From Gadus chalcogrammus (lineage: Eukaryota > Chordata > Actinopteri > Gadiformes > Gadidae), in assembly GCF_026213295.1 (NCBI RefSeq), contig NC_079414.1, positions 1,444,130 through 1,508,129 on the forward strand: a stretch of DNA of 64,000 nucleotides. The letters are read 5' to 3'. This document shows, piece by piece, positions 38,930 to 49,358 of the stretch. Position 1 is the first letter of the stretch. The number at the start of each line of letters is the position of its first letter. The notes under the pieces are model-generated. The model worked only from the letters and a program-made list of their open reading frames with translations. It was not told the DNA's origin and did not search any database. Position numbers and translations under genes: made by a program.

Positions 38930-40028
38930 GTACACAACCCGCCCGATGTCTCGGGACGGCTGTTGGTTTGGCTCCTGAGAGGTTGATTCTGCAGGGCAAA
39001 GGTTTGCCTGAGACGGTTATCAACACTATTCAGAGCGCTCGTGCGCCTTCTACTTCTTCCCTCTATGCGGCGAAGTGGTGCGCCTTTCTCTAATTGGTGT
39101 GAGAGGAACCACGCTGTCCCATCTCAATGCGAGGTGGGAAGCGTGCTTTCGTTTCTGCAAAAGTTATTGGAAAAAGATTTGGCCTTCTCCACTATCAAGG
39201 TCTATGAGGCAGCCGTTTCGGCTGGCCATGCAGGCTGTGATGGTGGACCGATCTTCAGCCATCCACTGGTCAAGAGATTCTTGCGTGGGGCTAGACGGGT
39301 TAGGCCTGTTTTCACGCGTGCTTACACCACGCTGGGATCTCCCCACCGTGTTGCGCGGATTGTCCAGGGATCCTTTCGAGCCTCTTTCTCAGGCCCCCTT
39401 GGATGCCTTGTCATTTAAGACGGCACTCTTGTTGGCCTTGGTTTCTGCCAAGCGGGCCGGTGAGCTAACCGCTCTGTCTGTCAGCCCGAGTTGCTTGTTG
39501 CTAAACGAGGACAGCTCCTTTGCGTTGCTCAGACCTAATCCTGCGTTCCTCCCGAAGAACATTAATAGTTATTTTCGGTCGAGGGATATTGTGCTTAAGG
39601 CTTTTCACCCCCCGCCTCATTCTGATGAGGCGGAGGCGGAGTTGCATCTCCTATGCCCGGTTCGGGCGTTTGCTATGTACGTGAATCGCTCGGCCGTGTT
39701 CCGCTCCACACAACAGTTGTTTGTGTGTTATAGCGACGCTAGCAGGGGCCGCGCTCTCTCTAAGCAGCGGTTTTCTCGCTGGGTATGTGAGGGTGTTTGC
39801 TTAGCCTACTCTCGGCAGGGCTTGGCGCCACCGTTGGGCGTTAAAGCTCACTCCACACGGAGCGTGGCCGCTTCAACGGCTCTACTCAAGGGCGTTTCGG
39901 TGGAAGACATCTGCGCGGCTGCGTCTTGGTCTTCCCCCGGCCCCTTTGTCCGTTTGTACATGTTAGACATGTCCAGGGGCTCACTCTGCAACTCTGTGCT
40001 AGAGTCCGGGACCCCTTTTACGGCTTAA
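38930..40028 (+). pseudogene. DIRS-B tyrosine recombinase, N-terminus frameshifted
   Basis: The N-terminal segment (GLPETVINTIQSARAPSTSS) ends at a stop near 39093. The middle (SVLSFLQKLLEKDLAFSTIK) is in a second frame, and from about 39320 a third frame is open to 40028. The catalytic domain in that frame is complete: first Arg in SAKRAGELTALSV, HxxR box in VKAHSTRSVAAS, Trp in AASWSSPGPFVRLY with Tyr as the presumed nucleophile. It would insert the circular DNA by recombination at GTT. It is intact where the DIRS-A copy is replaced by gag sequence. Confidence 0.83.
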
Positions 40029-40551
40029 GAATATAGACATGTTCTTTAAAGCGGCGTGGTTGAATTTCCTCTCGCCGGCTGGCGAGTTGGACTTGATTAC
40101 CAGTCTCACTCTCCCACCTTTTTTCAAATGAAAAACAGGCTAGGGAGGTTTTTCTATTGGCTCGCCAATTGTCAGGTGGCTTTGTTTGCCAGTGGCACTC
40201 CCGCCGTTTTTTCTTCTAAAAACGGCCGAGAGAGTCCCCTATTGGAGAGCCGGATTCTGTTGCTCCGCCCCCGGTAGTAGCGGACCTAATGGAAACCGTG
40301 TTGCTCTGGTTTTTCTTTTCCTTTTCATGGGTTCCATGAAGCACGGATTACAGCCGGAGTCTTTACAGACTCACTTTTTTCTCCCTTGATCATTGCCTTG
40401 CTTGATCTAGGAGGAATTAGTTTTTTATTAAGCTGTTGTGTTTTACACTTCCTTGGCTTTTTTGAGTCTTAATGTATTCTGGTGACTTAGGTCGTTTTGA
40501 CTGGGGTCCAGCAGGAGTACATTGATCGGGCTCCGCTCGCAGCTTCACCTT

Positions 40552-40646
40552 AGCCCATAAGGCGAAGCCTAGACGGCGTAGCCTACATGAAATAGAACGA
40601 TAGTTATGTTATTATAACTCTAGTTCTATGATTGTAGGCGTAGCCA
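40552..40646 (+). repeat. DIRS-B internal complementary region
   Basis: 40552-40598 is the exact complement of the outermost left end (35171 onward). From 40599 it is the complement of the outermost right end (to 40872). The two halves meet at AAC, the complement of the flanking GTT. This is the expected template for joining both ends into a circle. Confidence 0.88.
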
Positions 40647-40679
40647 TCTAGTTTCCCACCTGCTGTACCCTCCAAATGC

Positions 40680-40872
40680 TGAAAGAAAAGCGTGGAGGAT
40701 GAGCGACGGTATTCACCGCGCTATGTACACGATACCGTGGGAAATGTGGGCGGTGCCCACGCTGATAGGTGCATAGTTTGAATTTTCAGCGCGCACGGGA
40801 CAAGCCCATAAGGCGAAGCCTAGACGGCTACGCCTACAATCATAGAACTAGAGTTATAATAACATAACTATC
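40680..40872 (+). repeat. DIRS-B right terminal inverted repeat
   Basis: This is the complement of the left repeat, continued to the outer end AGAACTAGAGTTATAATAAC followed by ATAACTATC and the flanking GTT. Confidence 0.88.
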
Positions 40873-40974
40873 GTTTCGGCGCCCCCTCCTACGTAGGAAG
40901 GGGGCACAGTTTAATATTACCTCCCACTTCCCCACTCCCCTCCAATCAGAGCATAGCTACGATTTTTGGACCAG

Positions 40975-41160
40975 CAGATGAGCAGCTCCGGTGGGGGGAA
41001 CTCGGCGGCAGCTCAGCTCCGGGAGTACAATCCCTTTTTCTACCGGCAGCACTGCTGGAGCTTCGGCGTTAGTCCGGAGGAGGAGACATGGAGAAGAAAG
41101 GGATTGTACTCCCAGAGCTGAGCTGTCTGACTGCTGCCGAGCTACCCCCACCAGACTTTT
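40975..41160. repeat. Palindromic repeat arms
   Basis: The stretch CTCAGCTCCGGGAGTACAAT with CCC at 41014-41036 is mirrored by AAAGGGATTGTACTCCCAGA at 41097 onward, and CTCGGCGGCAGC by GCTGCCGAG. Arms of roughly 60 bp. It shares a motif with 513-532. Confidence 0.6.
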
Positions 41161-41596
41161 CATCTCCCGGAGGACACCTACCGGAGCAGCAAGAAAGCTT
41201 CGGCGGCAGTTCAACTCCCGGAGTACACCGCCAGAGCTGCCGGACTGTATGGGAGAAATTAACCATTACTTTTTATATTAACTATGAGTATTATCAGGCC
41301 TATATATCATATAGATACATTAATATTGGAAAGCAGCAAAATCAACTCTGAATTCATAGGAGACTCACGGCGCCAGAGAGTCTGGTGCTAAGGCGTACTG
41401 ACGTCCACCTAATGTTTAGATTAACTGGGGATGATGACCATGTAGCCCATGCTAGTGAGTAATCCGTCCCCTCACTATTTAACAAATAAACCGCTGTAAT
41501 CTGTCTCCAGACGGTACAAACATTAGACCTAGATGGGAATGGATATCTTCTATCTACATTCCCATAAAAAACACACTTCTGGCCCCCTGCTATGGA

Positions 41597-42059
41597 GGAC
41601 CACAAGTGTCACGGAAATAGTAATAAGGAAATAGACTAAATTATAAAGTAATTCATTATTTGATCTTTTAATGGGCAATAAAAGAGGAATTAAATTTTTT
41701 TATTTACAAATTAAATATTAATCCATCAATAAGTAGCTCAAATAAAAAGGGATTTACAAAAAAAACATAAAACAGTCAATAAGTACATCATTTAAAAATA
41801 CATTAATGAATTCATAAATAAATGATGCAATTTAAAAATCGATTTGAAAATGCAGTTTAAAAAGAAAAATAAATAACTGGATTCACAAATTGAATTAAGA
41901 ATACAGATTTTAATCCGGCATTTAAATGGGCGATTTCCTTGGCATTTGCATTTCCATTTCCCCGCTGCTTTTCCTTTTCCTATTAGCTATTCGATTAGCT
42001 TAGTCATTTAGCTTCTCCTATTAGCCTCTCCATTTAGCTTTTCCGTGACACTTTGGTCC
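41597..42059. mobile_element. MITE with terminal inverted repeats
   Basis: GGACCACAAGTGTCACGGAA at 41597 matches TTTCCGTGACACTTTGGTCC at 42040-42059 in inverse with one extra base. The inside is AT-rich with recurring ATTAGC motifs. No clear target duplication. Confidence 0.65.
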
Positions 42060-42202
42060 TTGCGCTGGTAAGACGAGGTAAAGCAATGCAAATTAGCCAT
42101 GTAACAAGCTCTCTGATTGGCAGCTGGCATCTCATATGCAGACGTATGACATCGATGTGGGAAGGAGAAGGTGGGGTTTTTTTAAGCACTAGGTGGAACT
42201 AA

Positions 42203-44209
42203 ATGGAAGAAACACGGACTAACACAATAAATGCCATAATTAATTTGGCTGACTATGTCGACAGTAATGTTCCAGTTGACTATCACTATGCTCTAACGAG
42301 GTTGCTTCAGCTAAGGGAAAACTTGGAAGCATCCAGCTGCCATTTAGAGGACGCTGTTCGGGCCAAGTTTGATGAGGTGGAGCATTTAATTCGCCAAATT
42401 GGTAACATTTCAGAGATTCAGATTTTGGTGTGTCTTTGAAAACTCTGCATCGCAGGATTGCCCTGTGGGGATTAAGGTAAGAAACCTCCAGTTGACTAGC
42501 TAGCTAAGGCTAACGACATCTAGCGCTAACTGTCACCCCATGCGGGTAGTCCTTCGATAATATAATTTTCCCTGACCGAGGAAAGATGGGACAAGCGGTG
42601 ATAGCTACCTTTCCTGTTTTGTAGGCTTGGTCACTAGAGTATGTTTTGTTTGTATACAACATGGCAAATCCTGAGAAAGCATATTAAAATATAACGTTAC
42701 ATTCAGCGTCTTAGAGTACCATATTAAGCGCTATATAAATTTCATTTATTATTATTATTATTATTATTATTCAAGTCCTGATAAATGTTAGGTGTAATGC
42801 TATGGAATCTTCAGGGGCTACATTTCTCAACAGCTGACTGTATTTTCATACTTAATACTTTGAAAAAATGGTTTCAGCAGAAATTTAACTATTGTTTATT
42901 TACTTTATTATTTATTAACTGTGGTTCTAATAGTGTGCAACTTTCTGTGCACTCAGACGAGATGACTTGAACAACAGTATCAGTGACGAGGAGTTGGACG
43001 TGATTGTGTCTGACATTCATCGCCATTACCCCAGCGCTGGCTACAAGATGATATTGGGTCACTTGAGATCAAGGCAACTTTTTGTCAAAAGTATGAGCAC
43101 TTGACTGATTTGTTCAGAATGCCTTTAAATAGCCCATCTTCATAGTTTATATGAACTGTAAAGTAATGTATACAACTGTATTTATGATAAACTGTCCAAA
43201 TATGATCTCATTGTGGACAATGTATGCTACATCATGTGTTAATGTAACTCTTCTTTTATAGGGGGACGTGTGCTGGCATCATTAAGACGTGTGGATCCTC
43301 AAGGGGTACTGATGCGCAGGCTGTCACTACGAACCTTACGGCGAAGATGTTACTCTGTTCCAGCTCCCAACAGCCTTTGGCATATTGATGGCCACCATAA
43401 GCTTATACGGTAGAACAGTTGCAATTCTTTCACAACTTCTGTTTATGGCAGTGAGATAACTATATAGATCATGGTGCTTTTTGGTAGGAGGGTGTGAGTG
43501 CATGTGTAGTGTGGACTCTCCAACAACTTGGGAATCTCATTTGTTTCTAAATACTGAAGAGCAACAAGTTCACCAGTAGGCACTATTTACTATTTAGGTT
43601 CCCTGCCAATTTGTGCAATCCTTAATCCTATTTGATTACCTGTGTAATCTGCATTGTCTCAAACACCACTGGCCCAACAATGACAAAACATTGGTCCCAT
43701 AATCAACAATAAGGCATGGCATGTTTATTTGTCTCACAGAATTCATACACAGTGGGTGCACAGTGAGTTTTACGAGACCTTGATCTGATCAAATTTTTCA
43801 GAAATCGTAATGTGCTTCTTAATTGACCTGATCTGTTGCTTGCAAAAAAATCCTGAATCAATTGTTATGCTACGGCTTGGTATTTAGTTTTAAGAGCCAG
43901 TGAGTCAAGGCGAGCAGTTAGCTTTCTTGTTTGCACCAGATGCTATTTCATTCACATTGTCTTTATCTGAAGGTTGTTCTGCATCCTTATTATCTAAAGG
44001 GGTTCTGCATCATTCCTGGGAGATGACATTTTCTGCAATTTCATTGTTCAGTTATGGTCTTAATCTAAATCTTGTTTTCACATTGTGTGTGTTTCAATGC
44101 TACCTCTGCCAGCAAGTGGTTTAAAAGGACCTTCTTTTTCATATTTGTAGATGGCGAATGGTTGTGCATGGTGGTATTGATGGGTTTTCACGGCTCATCC
44201 TTTACCTGA
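42203..44209 (+). pseudogene. Intron-containing DDE/rve-integrase-like gene, truncated
   Basis: Four exons can be joined by good splice sites and phases: 42203-42474 (donor GTAAG), 42957-43090 (acceptor TCAG, donor GTATG), 43262-43409 (acceptor TATAG, donor GTAG) and 44151-44209 (acceptor TGTAG). Exon 1 has a frameshift near 42405; after it a helix-turn-helix-like SLKTLHRRIALWGL appears. Exons 2-3 read SDEELDVIVSDIHRHYPSAG and LWHIDGHHKLIR, and exon 4 VVHGGIDGFSRLILYL. The HIDGHHK and GGIDGFSR motifs are those of the N-terminal half of an rve-type DDE core found in many fish multi-copy genes. The remaining catalytic residues are missing because an ERV-3 LTR starts at 44210. Its exact transposon family is not certain. 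Confidence 0.7.
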
Positions 44210-44687
44210 TGTGGTAGAAATTAAGGAGTATATTCTATGGTAAACCATGATTATTATGAGGTCTGTATATCTAATAGTGGAAAGACACATGATACCTACA
44301 GAGCCTGGATTCAGAACAGATGGTGGGACACATGAGCAGGTTGACCTCAGCCTTCAGCCCTATGATTATTTTGACTACAGAGTTAATGCATGCTGGCCTC
44401 AGACTGGTGTCCAAAATCACTTTTGTTGATAATATTCTGAGACTGATGATTGACGTGGGCGGAAACCCCCATTGGGACAAAGAAATTCTTGTATGTATGC
44501 GTGTATAAAGGAGAAGCTAGAACCGATGTTCGGGCAGTGACTCTTAAGACCTACTCGGCTGTTATCGTTGTTGTTTTTCTGCACGATAAAGTCTTTTGTC
44601 AATTCTAGCTCCGGACCCCTCGTTTTATTTTACTCTCTCTCTCTCTTGAATTAGTCTAAGTGTTTATATCTCGATTAATCTACTACA
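44210..44687 (+). repeat. ERV-3 5' LTR
   Basis: This is 478 bp, TGTGGTAGAAATTA to ATCTACTACA. TATAAA lies at 44503, and GATAAAG at about 44585 may serve as poly(A) signal. It matches the inverted copy at 49452-51022 once the hAT insertion there is ignored; the U3 parts are diverged. Confidence 0.78.
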
Positions 44688-44692
44688 TAATT

Positions 44693-44712
44693 TGGCGTCA
44701 CGACCAGGAGGA
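44693..44712 (+). promoter_or_regulatory. ERV-3 primer binding site (tRNA not assigned)
   Basis: TGGCGTCACGACCAGGAGG starts five bases after the LTR. The inverted copy has TGGCGTCGCGACCAGGAGG. TGG at this place is normal, but I cannot match it to a tRNA with confidence. Confidence 0.55.
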
Positions 44713-45111
44713 AATAGGGACTCGCCAGCTGCCGGGCCAGAGGACGGGACGCGAACGGATCATACGACCAGAGCTCAAGGGTAAGTTGTCTTGCCATATA
44801 TAGGATAGTCGTTTGATCTGTTCTTGCCCCGTCTGAAACACTCAGCAGCAGGTAAAGTGTCTCTTTGATCAAACAAACCAAAATTATAGATAAATGAGCG
44901 AGTGAGAGATACGGGGGCTGCGGGAGAGATTGACGTGCGCGCGCACATATGCCATAACGCGTTCTGTGGTTCTAAATGACCAAGACGCTTTGTGGCTCCC
45001 TATTTTGATACGAGTTGTTATTTGGTGTTTTGGTATTTTGTTTAAGTAGGCCTACTATAAAGTCCTGTGGCTTTATTCTAGAGGAACGAATTAGTGAGAA
45101 AGTTCCAATAG

Positions 45112-45300
45112 AAAAGTGCGTCCGCAGTTCGAAAGAGTGCGTAACTGTTGGATTTATGAGATCTCGATTGGAGTTGGGTCCGCAGGTCGAAAGTGTGCGT
45201 ACCTGTTGGATTTCTGAGATCTTGATTCGAGTTGGGTCCGCAGGTCGAAAGAGTGCCTACCTGTTGGATTTCTGAGATCTCGTTTGGAGTTGGGTTGAAA
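45112..45300 (+). repeat. Tandem repeat in ERV-3 leader, about three copies
   Basis: Units of about 58-60 bp: GTCCGCAGGTCGAAAG, then TGTTGGATTTCTGAGATCTC and GA(T/G)TGGAGTTGG. As in ERV-1 and ERV-2, the leader carries a tandem repeat. Confidence 0.8.
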
Positions 45301-45997
45301 TTCATTGCCGTCGATGAATTCATTTCATTTTATTTGAGTTTCCTTGAAGTGCCGACTACTGTGTTTTAAGTTCGGGTTGAGTAGCTCAGAGTTGGGGTAC
45401 TCGACTGTTCATGTTTTAATCAAAAGGCCAGTTTCTACACTCGGTCAACTTTTTCTTTGTAATTAATTACAAACAATTCGGACATTTTTCAATATAATAT
45501 TAAAATTGTATGAATCGGTTTATTGTCTGTATTTAAGTCGTGTTAGGATTAAGTTACCTCGGAGATTTTTACGACCCGGTTTATTTTTTGTTGATACTGT
45601 CATAAATAAATTAGGCGGACAGAGAATAGTTAATTTGTTTGAAGTAATTGATAATCATAAATAAATTAGACGGATAGAGAATAGTTAATTTGTTGAAGTA
45701 CTGAATAAATGTGTAAATCTTCTTTGACTTAAACATCACCGCGCTGACTCTAACTGCACGTGCACGAGCAATCTCACAGGGTACGAGCAGGAGCCTGCAG
45801 GCCGGGGTTAAAGATAACAGTGAAAGGGGCCTCATTCCTATCTTCGGGAGGGAGACGAGCGCTGGGGGGGAGTTCACGTTTGTCGCTTAGAGATAATAAA
45901 GTATTGAAACTAACTAGTAGAATAAACTCAAATAAATTGTATTAATAAATAGTGTATTGCAGAATAAATAAATAAAATAATAAAGTAATAATTAAAA

Positions 45998-47818
45998 ATG
46001 GCAACAACAGCGGTAGAAGTTTTGAGTAGAGACCGTCTATTGCTCAAAGGAGAGATGATAAAGATCTCTGAGAAATGGGAAGAAAGGACAGAAGGATCAG
46101 GCACTATATGGCCCATGGAAGGGACTTTTGATCCAATAATGTATAGGGACATGGAGGTAGTAATAAGGAATTACATAGATAACAGAAGTGGAAAAACGGC
46201 CTTAGCGAAGAAGGACAGGGAAAGGTTAGTGCTAGCTTTGTTCGAAGAGGAGGGAGAGAGGTGGCGCGCATTACAACGAGTGGCCAGAAAAAGAATCACA
46301 AAGGAAGAAGAGGCTCAACCTTTGCCTCTGAAGCTTGAGCCACCGCCGTACAAACCAACCAACATGTATCCACTGGTAACAGGCAACGTGGAATCTAAAG
46401 GGGAAGTCACACTAGATGAAGGAGATAATAAATGTAGTGAGGGTGAAAACGAGAATGAAGGAGAGGAGGAGGATGACATTGAGCATGTTGGTGAAGGGTC
46501 ATCACAGCCATGTGTAAAACACATTACTAAGAATGCTAAAAGGAAATTAAAGAAGCGGAACAAAAGAAAGGAGGAGTGGTCTGGGACACAAGGGGCAGAG
46601 GAGCCTGGCTGCAGTACAGCAGTACTAAGCCCCACACCACTCGAGTTAGATGAGAAACTAAGGAAATCACAAAGGGGGAAAAGGGCACCCGAAACTTCCC
46701 CGGGAAATTATCCTATTTTAGTCAAAGGACAACAGGTCCACTATCAACCATGGGGCTCACAGCACTTGGAGGGAGTCATTTCTAAACTCCCTAACATACA
46801 TAACGGGGCGTCTAAATGGGTTAGAACATTTGAGGAACTCACAGTGGGAAGGTTAATGACAGTGGGGGACCTGAAAGCTCTGTTGGCAAGAGTATTGGGG
46901 TTATCTAAGATGGAGTCTGTACTGAGGAATGGAGGGTTGGATATACTGGATGGAAAGTATGATGAGACTACACTTGATCATTACAGAGGGGCGATGTGGG
47001 CCACACTCAGGAGGGAGTTCCCGGTCCGCATGGATCCTAAAAACATGAGAGGTCTCCCTATTGGTGACACAGAGAACCCTGCATCCTACCTACAGGCCCA
47101 AGTAGACAGATGGCGCATGGAGACGGATGAGGATCCTGAGATCCATCCGGTGTTCTCTGTTTTGTTTAGAAACTCTGTGATAGAGACGCTTCCCAGCCAA
47201 ATCAAAGCCAAGCTAGAGGATGTGGTTGGACTGTATACATCAGGATCTCATAGAGATTTTAATGACCATTTAGTTCATGCAGTGGATGAATATCGTCAGA
47301 ATAAACAAAGAATACAGGAACAAAGCAAGGAGGTTCAGAGGAAGCTATATCAGCTTCAGCTGGAAGATCTCACAAGGAAGGAAAGAGATAAGAAGAGACA
47401 GGCAGGTGTTTTAGAAACAGCTGCTGTAATATCGCAAGCCGCCCAGCAGGGCGCACTTCAAAACCAATATCCACGATTGGCATTTTCTCTCCCAGTACAA
47501 CAGCCTCAGAGCCAACTGTCACCTACTCCACCTGTTACACATGTACACATCCATAATTATGGGAACCCCACAAATAAAAATAGACAGAATCAGCAACAGG
47601 GGTCCCAAGGACAGAATAGAAATAATCAACAGCAAGGATTCCAAGGACAACGCAGAGGTCCTTTAATATGTTATGGGTGCAACCAGGAAGGACATATGAA
47701 GAGAAATTGTTTGACTAACCCTTTACCATCCCAGCAAGGACAGGGTAACGGTTATCAGGGAAGGCAGGAACAAGGAGGTAGCTACCAGGCAGGTCCCTTT
47801 ATGGGACAGGGATACTAG
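45998..47818 (+). CDS. gag: ERV-3 Gag polyprotein
   Basis: 606 codons from ATG at 45998. No Gly at position 2. A PPPY late-domain motif is at residues 115-118. A very acidic then basic linker (EGEEEDD, KRKLKKRNKRK) precedes a capsid-like domain with GASKWVRTFEELTVGRLMTV, which matches the ERV-1 Gag motif. A charged coiled-coil-like segment follows, then a Gln/Asn-rich stretch and one zinc knuckle CYGCNQEGHMKRNC (residues 558-571). It ends in TAG at 47816-47818, followed by GGG, with the protease in the same frame. The ORF itself is open. Confidence 0.85.
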   Translation: MATTAVEVLSRDRLLLKGEMIKISEKWEERTEGSGTIWPMEGTFDPIMYRDMEVVIRNYIDNRSGKTALAKKDRERLVLALFEEEGERWRALQRVARKRITKEEEAQPLPLKLEPPPYKPTNMYPLVTGNVESKGEVTLDEGDNKCSEGENENEGEEEDDIEHVGEGSSQPCVKHITKNAKRKLKKRNKRKEEWSGTQGAEEPGCSTAVLSPTPLELDEKLRKSQRGKRAPETSPGNYPILVKGQQVHYQPWGSQHLEGVISKLPNIHNGASKWVRTFEELTVGRLMTVGDLKALLARVLGLSKMESVLRNGGLDILDGKYDETTLDHYRGAMWATLRREFPVRMDPKNMRGLPIGDTENPASYLQAQVDRWRMETDEDPEIHPVFSVLFRNSVIETLPSQIKAKLEDVVGLYTSGSHRDFNDHLVHAVDEYRQNKQRIQEQSKEVQRKLYQLQLEDLTRKERDKKRQAGVLETAAVISQAAQQGALQNQYPRLAFSLPVQQPQSQLSPTPPVTHVHIHNYGNPTNKNRQNQQQGSQGQNRNNQQQGFQGQRRGPLICYGCNQEGHMKRNCLTNPLPSQQGQGNGYQGRQEQGGSYQAGPFMGQGY

Positions 47819-48093
47819 GGGTGCCCAGAGAATCCACAGGGGGAGGGTCAGCTTGTAGCAATCACAAAACAAGCTGATGAGGAACCGATACTGCAGGTTC
47901 TGATAAATTATAGAGGCATGCCAATGATGGCCCACACTGGAGCCACTAACACTTGCGTAGGTCCAAATTATGTCTCTCACCTCCCCATGGCAGGAAAGTT
48001 CACCAAAACTTTAGGATTCTCGGAACACACGCAGTTAATACCTATGACAGCTCCAAGTCATAGGTATAGCTCCATTCTTATTTTAAGTTGTAT
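47819..48093 (+). pseudogene. ERV-3 protease fragment with altered active site
   Basis: In frame with gag after its TAG the sequence reads into a retroviral-type protease (INYRGMPMMAHTGATNTCVG). The catalytic Asp of the usual D(T/S)GA motif is His here (codon CAC at 47933-47935). The fragment ends at the microsatellite at 48094. Its frame relation to gag indicates expression by UAG readthrough in the ancestor. Confidence 0.7.
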
Positions 48094-48216
48094 ATGTGAG
48101 TGAGTGAGTGAGTGAGTGAGTGAGTGAGTGAGTGAGTGAGTGAGTGAGTGAGTGAGTGAGTGAGTGAGTGAGTGAGGGAGGGAGGGAGGGAGGGAGGGAG
48201 GGAGTGAGTGAGTGAG
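48094..48216 (+). repeat. (TGAG)n / (GGAG)n microsatellite
   Basis: About 20 TGAG units, then GGAG units, then TGAG again. It marks the 3' break of ERV-3. Confidence 0.95.
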
Positions 48217-48381
48217 AAAGAGTTACATTGAGTTGAGTTAGAGGGGTCAGATGAAGTGATTTGTGAAGAGTGAGACAGAGAAGAGGAAGAGTGTGTGGAT
48301 TGGCAACGAGAAGTGGCGATGAGATTGGAGAAGGCTTTCCGGTTAGAATTTTCTTTGGGAGAATGATATCTTTCAATGGTC

Positions 48382-49358
48382 CAGGGGCGGATCTACTGGG
48401 GTGGCATGGGGTGGCAACTGCCACCCCAGCGCTAACAAACACAAACCCTTCTACACTCAGCTGGTTTTCCTGACCGTTAACTTCATGTGCCTCCTTTTGT
48501 ATCAACAGTCATTCGATTTGATTATATTAAACTTTATTGTCATTGAACCAAGTAACAGGTACTTGGACAACAAAATGCAAGTAATCTTCTGTAAATTATT
48601 TACAAATGGCCATCTCTAATCTACTTGGTTGCACACCTGTCTGAACTTTTATAAACCAATATAAGTCATCAATAATTAATAATAAAACAAGCTTCACATC
48701 AAGAGCAAAAAAAATAATAAGGTAAACCCAAAAGGTCTTAAATACTTAGAAATTAAAGATATAAAAAAAGAAAGAGAGGGAAATCTTTGATAGCACTTCC
48801 CCTGAATCCCCATTTGGCTCTTCCAAGCATGCAGGTTATACACTCTACTTTGGGAGTTATTCTATGTCACCGCACTTTGAGGGTGGCATTGTATGTAAAT
48901 TATTGGAATCTGTGAATAAAGTGATATTTGCACTCAAGTTGGACTGATGATTGACATCTGATAGGAATATCTCATGGACCAATGCCAACTTATTGTTAAC
49001 TAAAGTACATATTGCAGCTCTCTTTGCATATATTTTTTAGCCCCATGCCCCTGCTGGTATAATAGTGCAGGTGTTTGTTGTAAGGCAGGTTGATTTTGTA
49101 ATTATTCAGTAATAATTTATTAAATTTTCTCTGACACCTTTTATGTTTAAATGTAAGGCTTTACTCATCCCACAATAAATTAAATATAATGTTATTGAGT
49201 CAAAATATCTAAATGTGGGGGCTTTCCAAGTAAGTATTGATTGATATGGCTTTAATTAAATCGGCATACTGTATATACTTCTGCCATAGGGTGCCACCCC
49301 TCAAAATCTCCTGTCCCCCTCTTGCCACCCCATGAATATTTTTCTAGATCCGCCCCTG
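48382..49358 (+). mobile_element. hAT-1: non-autonomous hAT element
   Basis: Ends CAGGGGCGGATCTA and TAGATCCGCCCCTG form the terminal inverted repeats. It has no transposase. The flanking 8 bp differ (CAATGGTC on the left, CCCTTGAG on the right), so the left and right neighbours were not originally adjacent or one flank was lost. The segment 48428-48867 is almost the complement of 49856-50298 in hAT-2. Confidence 0.78.

Larger units (their letters stand above)
35171..40872 (+). mobile_element. DIRS-B: second DIRS-type element, plus strand
   Basis: This is 5,702 bp with gag-like, RT/RNase H and tyrosine-recombinase regions in DIRS order. Terminal inverted repeats are at 35171-35340 and about 40680-40872, and an internal complementary region is at 40552-40646. 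GTT flanks both ends (35168-35170 and 40873-40875). It is a different family from DIRS-A: the terminal repeats are unrelated and the proteins only moderately similar. The RT frame is long and open, but gag and recombinase have frameshifts. Confidence 0.9.
40876..42202. other. Intergenic stretch with MITEs
   Basis: No gene is seen. It contains a palindromic repeat (40975-41160) and a MITE (41597-42059). 41340-41590 is unassigned. Confidence 0.5.
44210..48093 (+). mobile_element. ERV-3: gamma-type ERV, 5' LTR to protease only
   Basis: LTR 44210-44687, PBS at 44693, a 1.3-kb leader, gag 45998-47818, then an in-frame protease start after a TAG. It breaks off near 48090 in a TGAG microsatellite. 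RT, integrase, env and the 3' LTR are missing. An inverted second 5' end of the same family is at 49359-51022. The capsid motif and PPPY of its Gag show relation to ERV-1. Confidence 0.82.

Noticed and set aside
44247..44508. Short open frames in the ERV-3 LTR as genes
   Set aside because: They lie wholly inside U3 of the LTR and are not kept in the inverted copy.
48382..49358. hAT-1 as a clean simple insertion
   Set aside because: Flanking 8 bp do not match, unlike hAT-2 and hAT-3, so a rearrangement is more likely.
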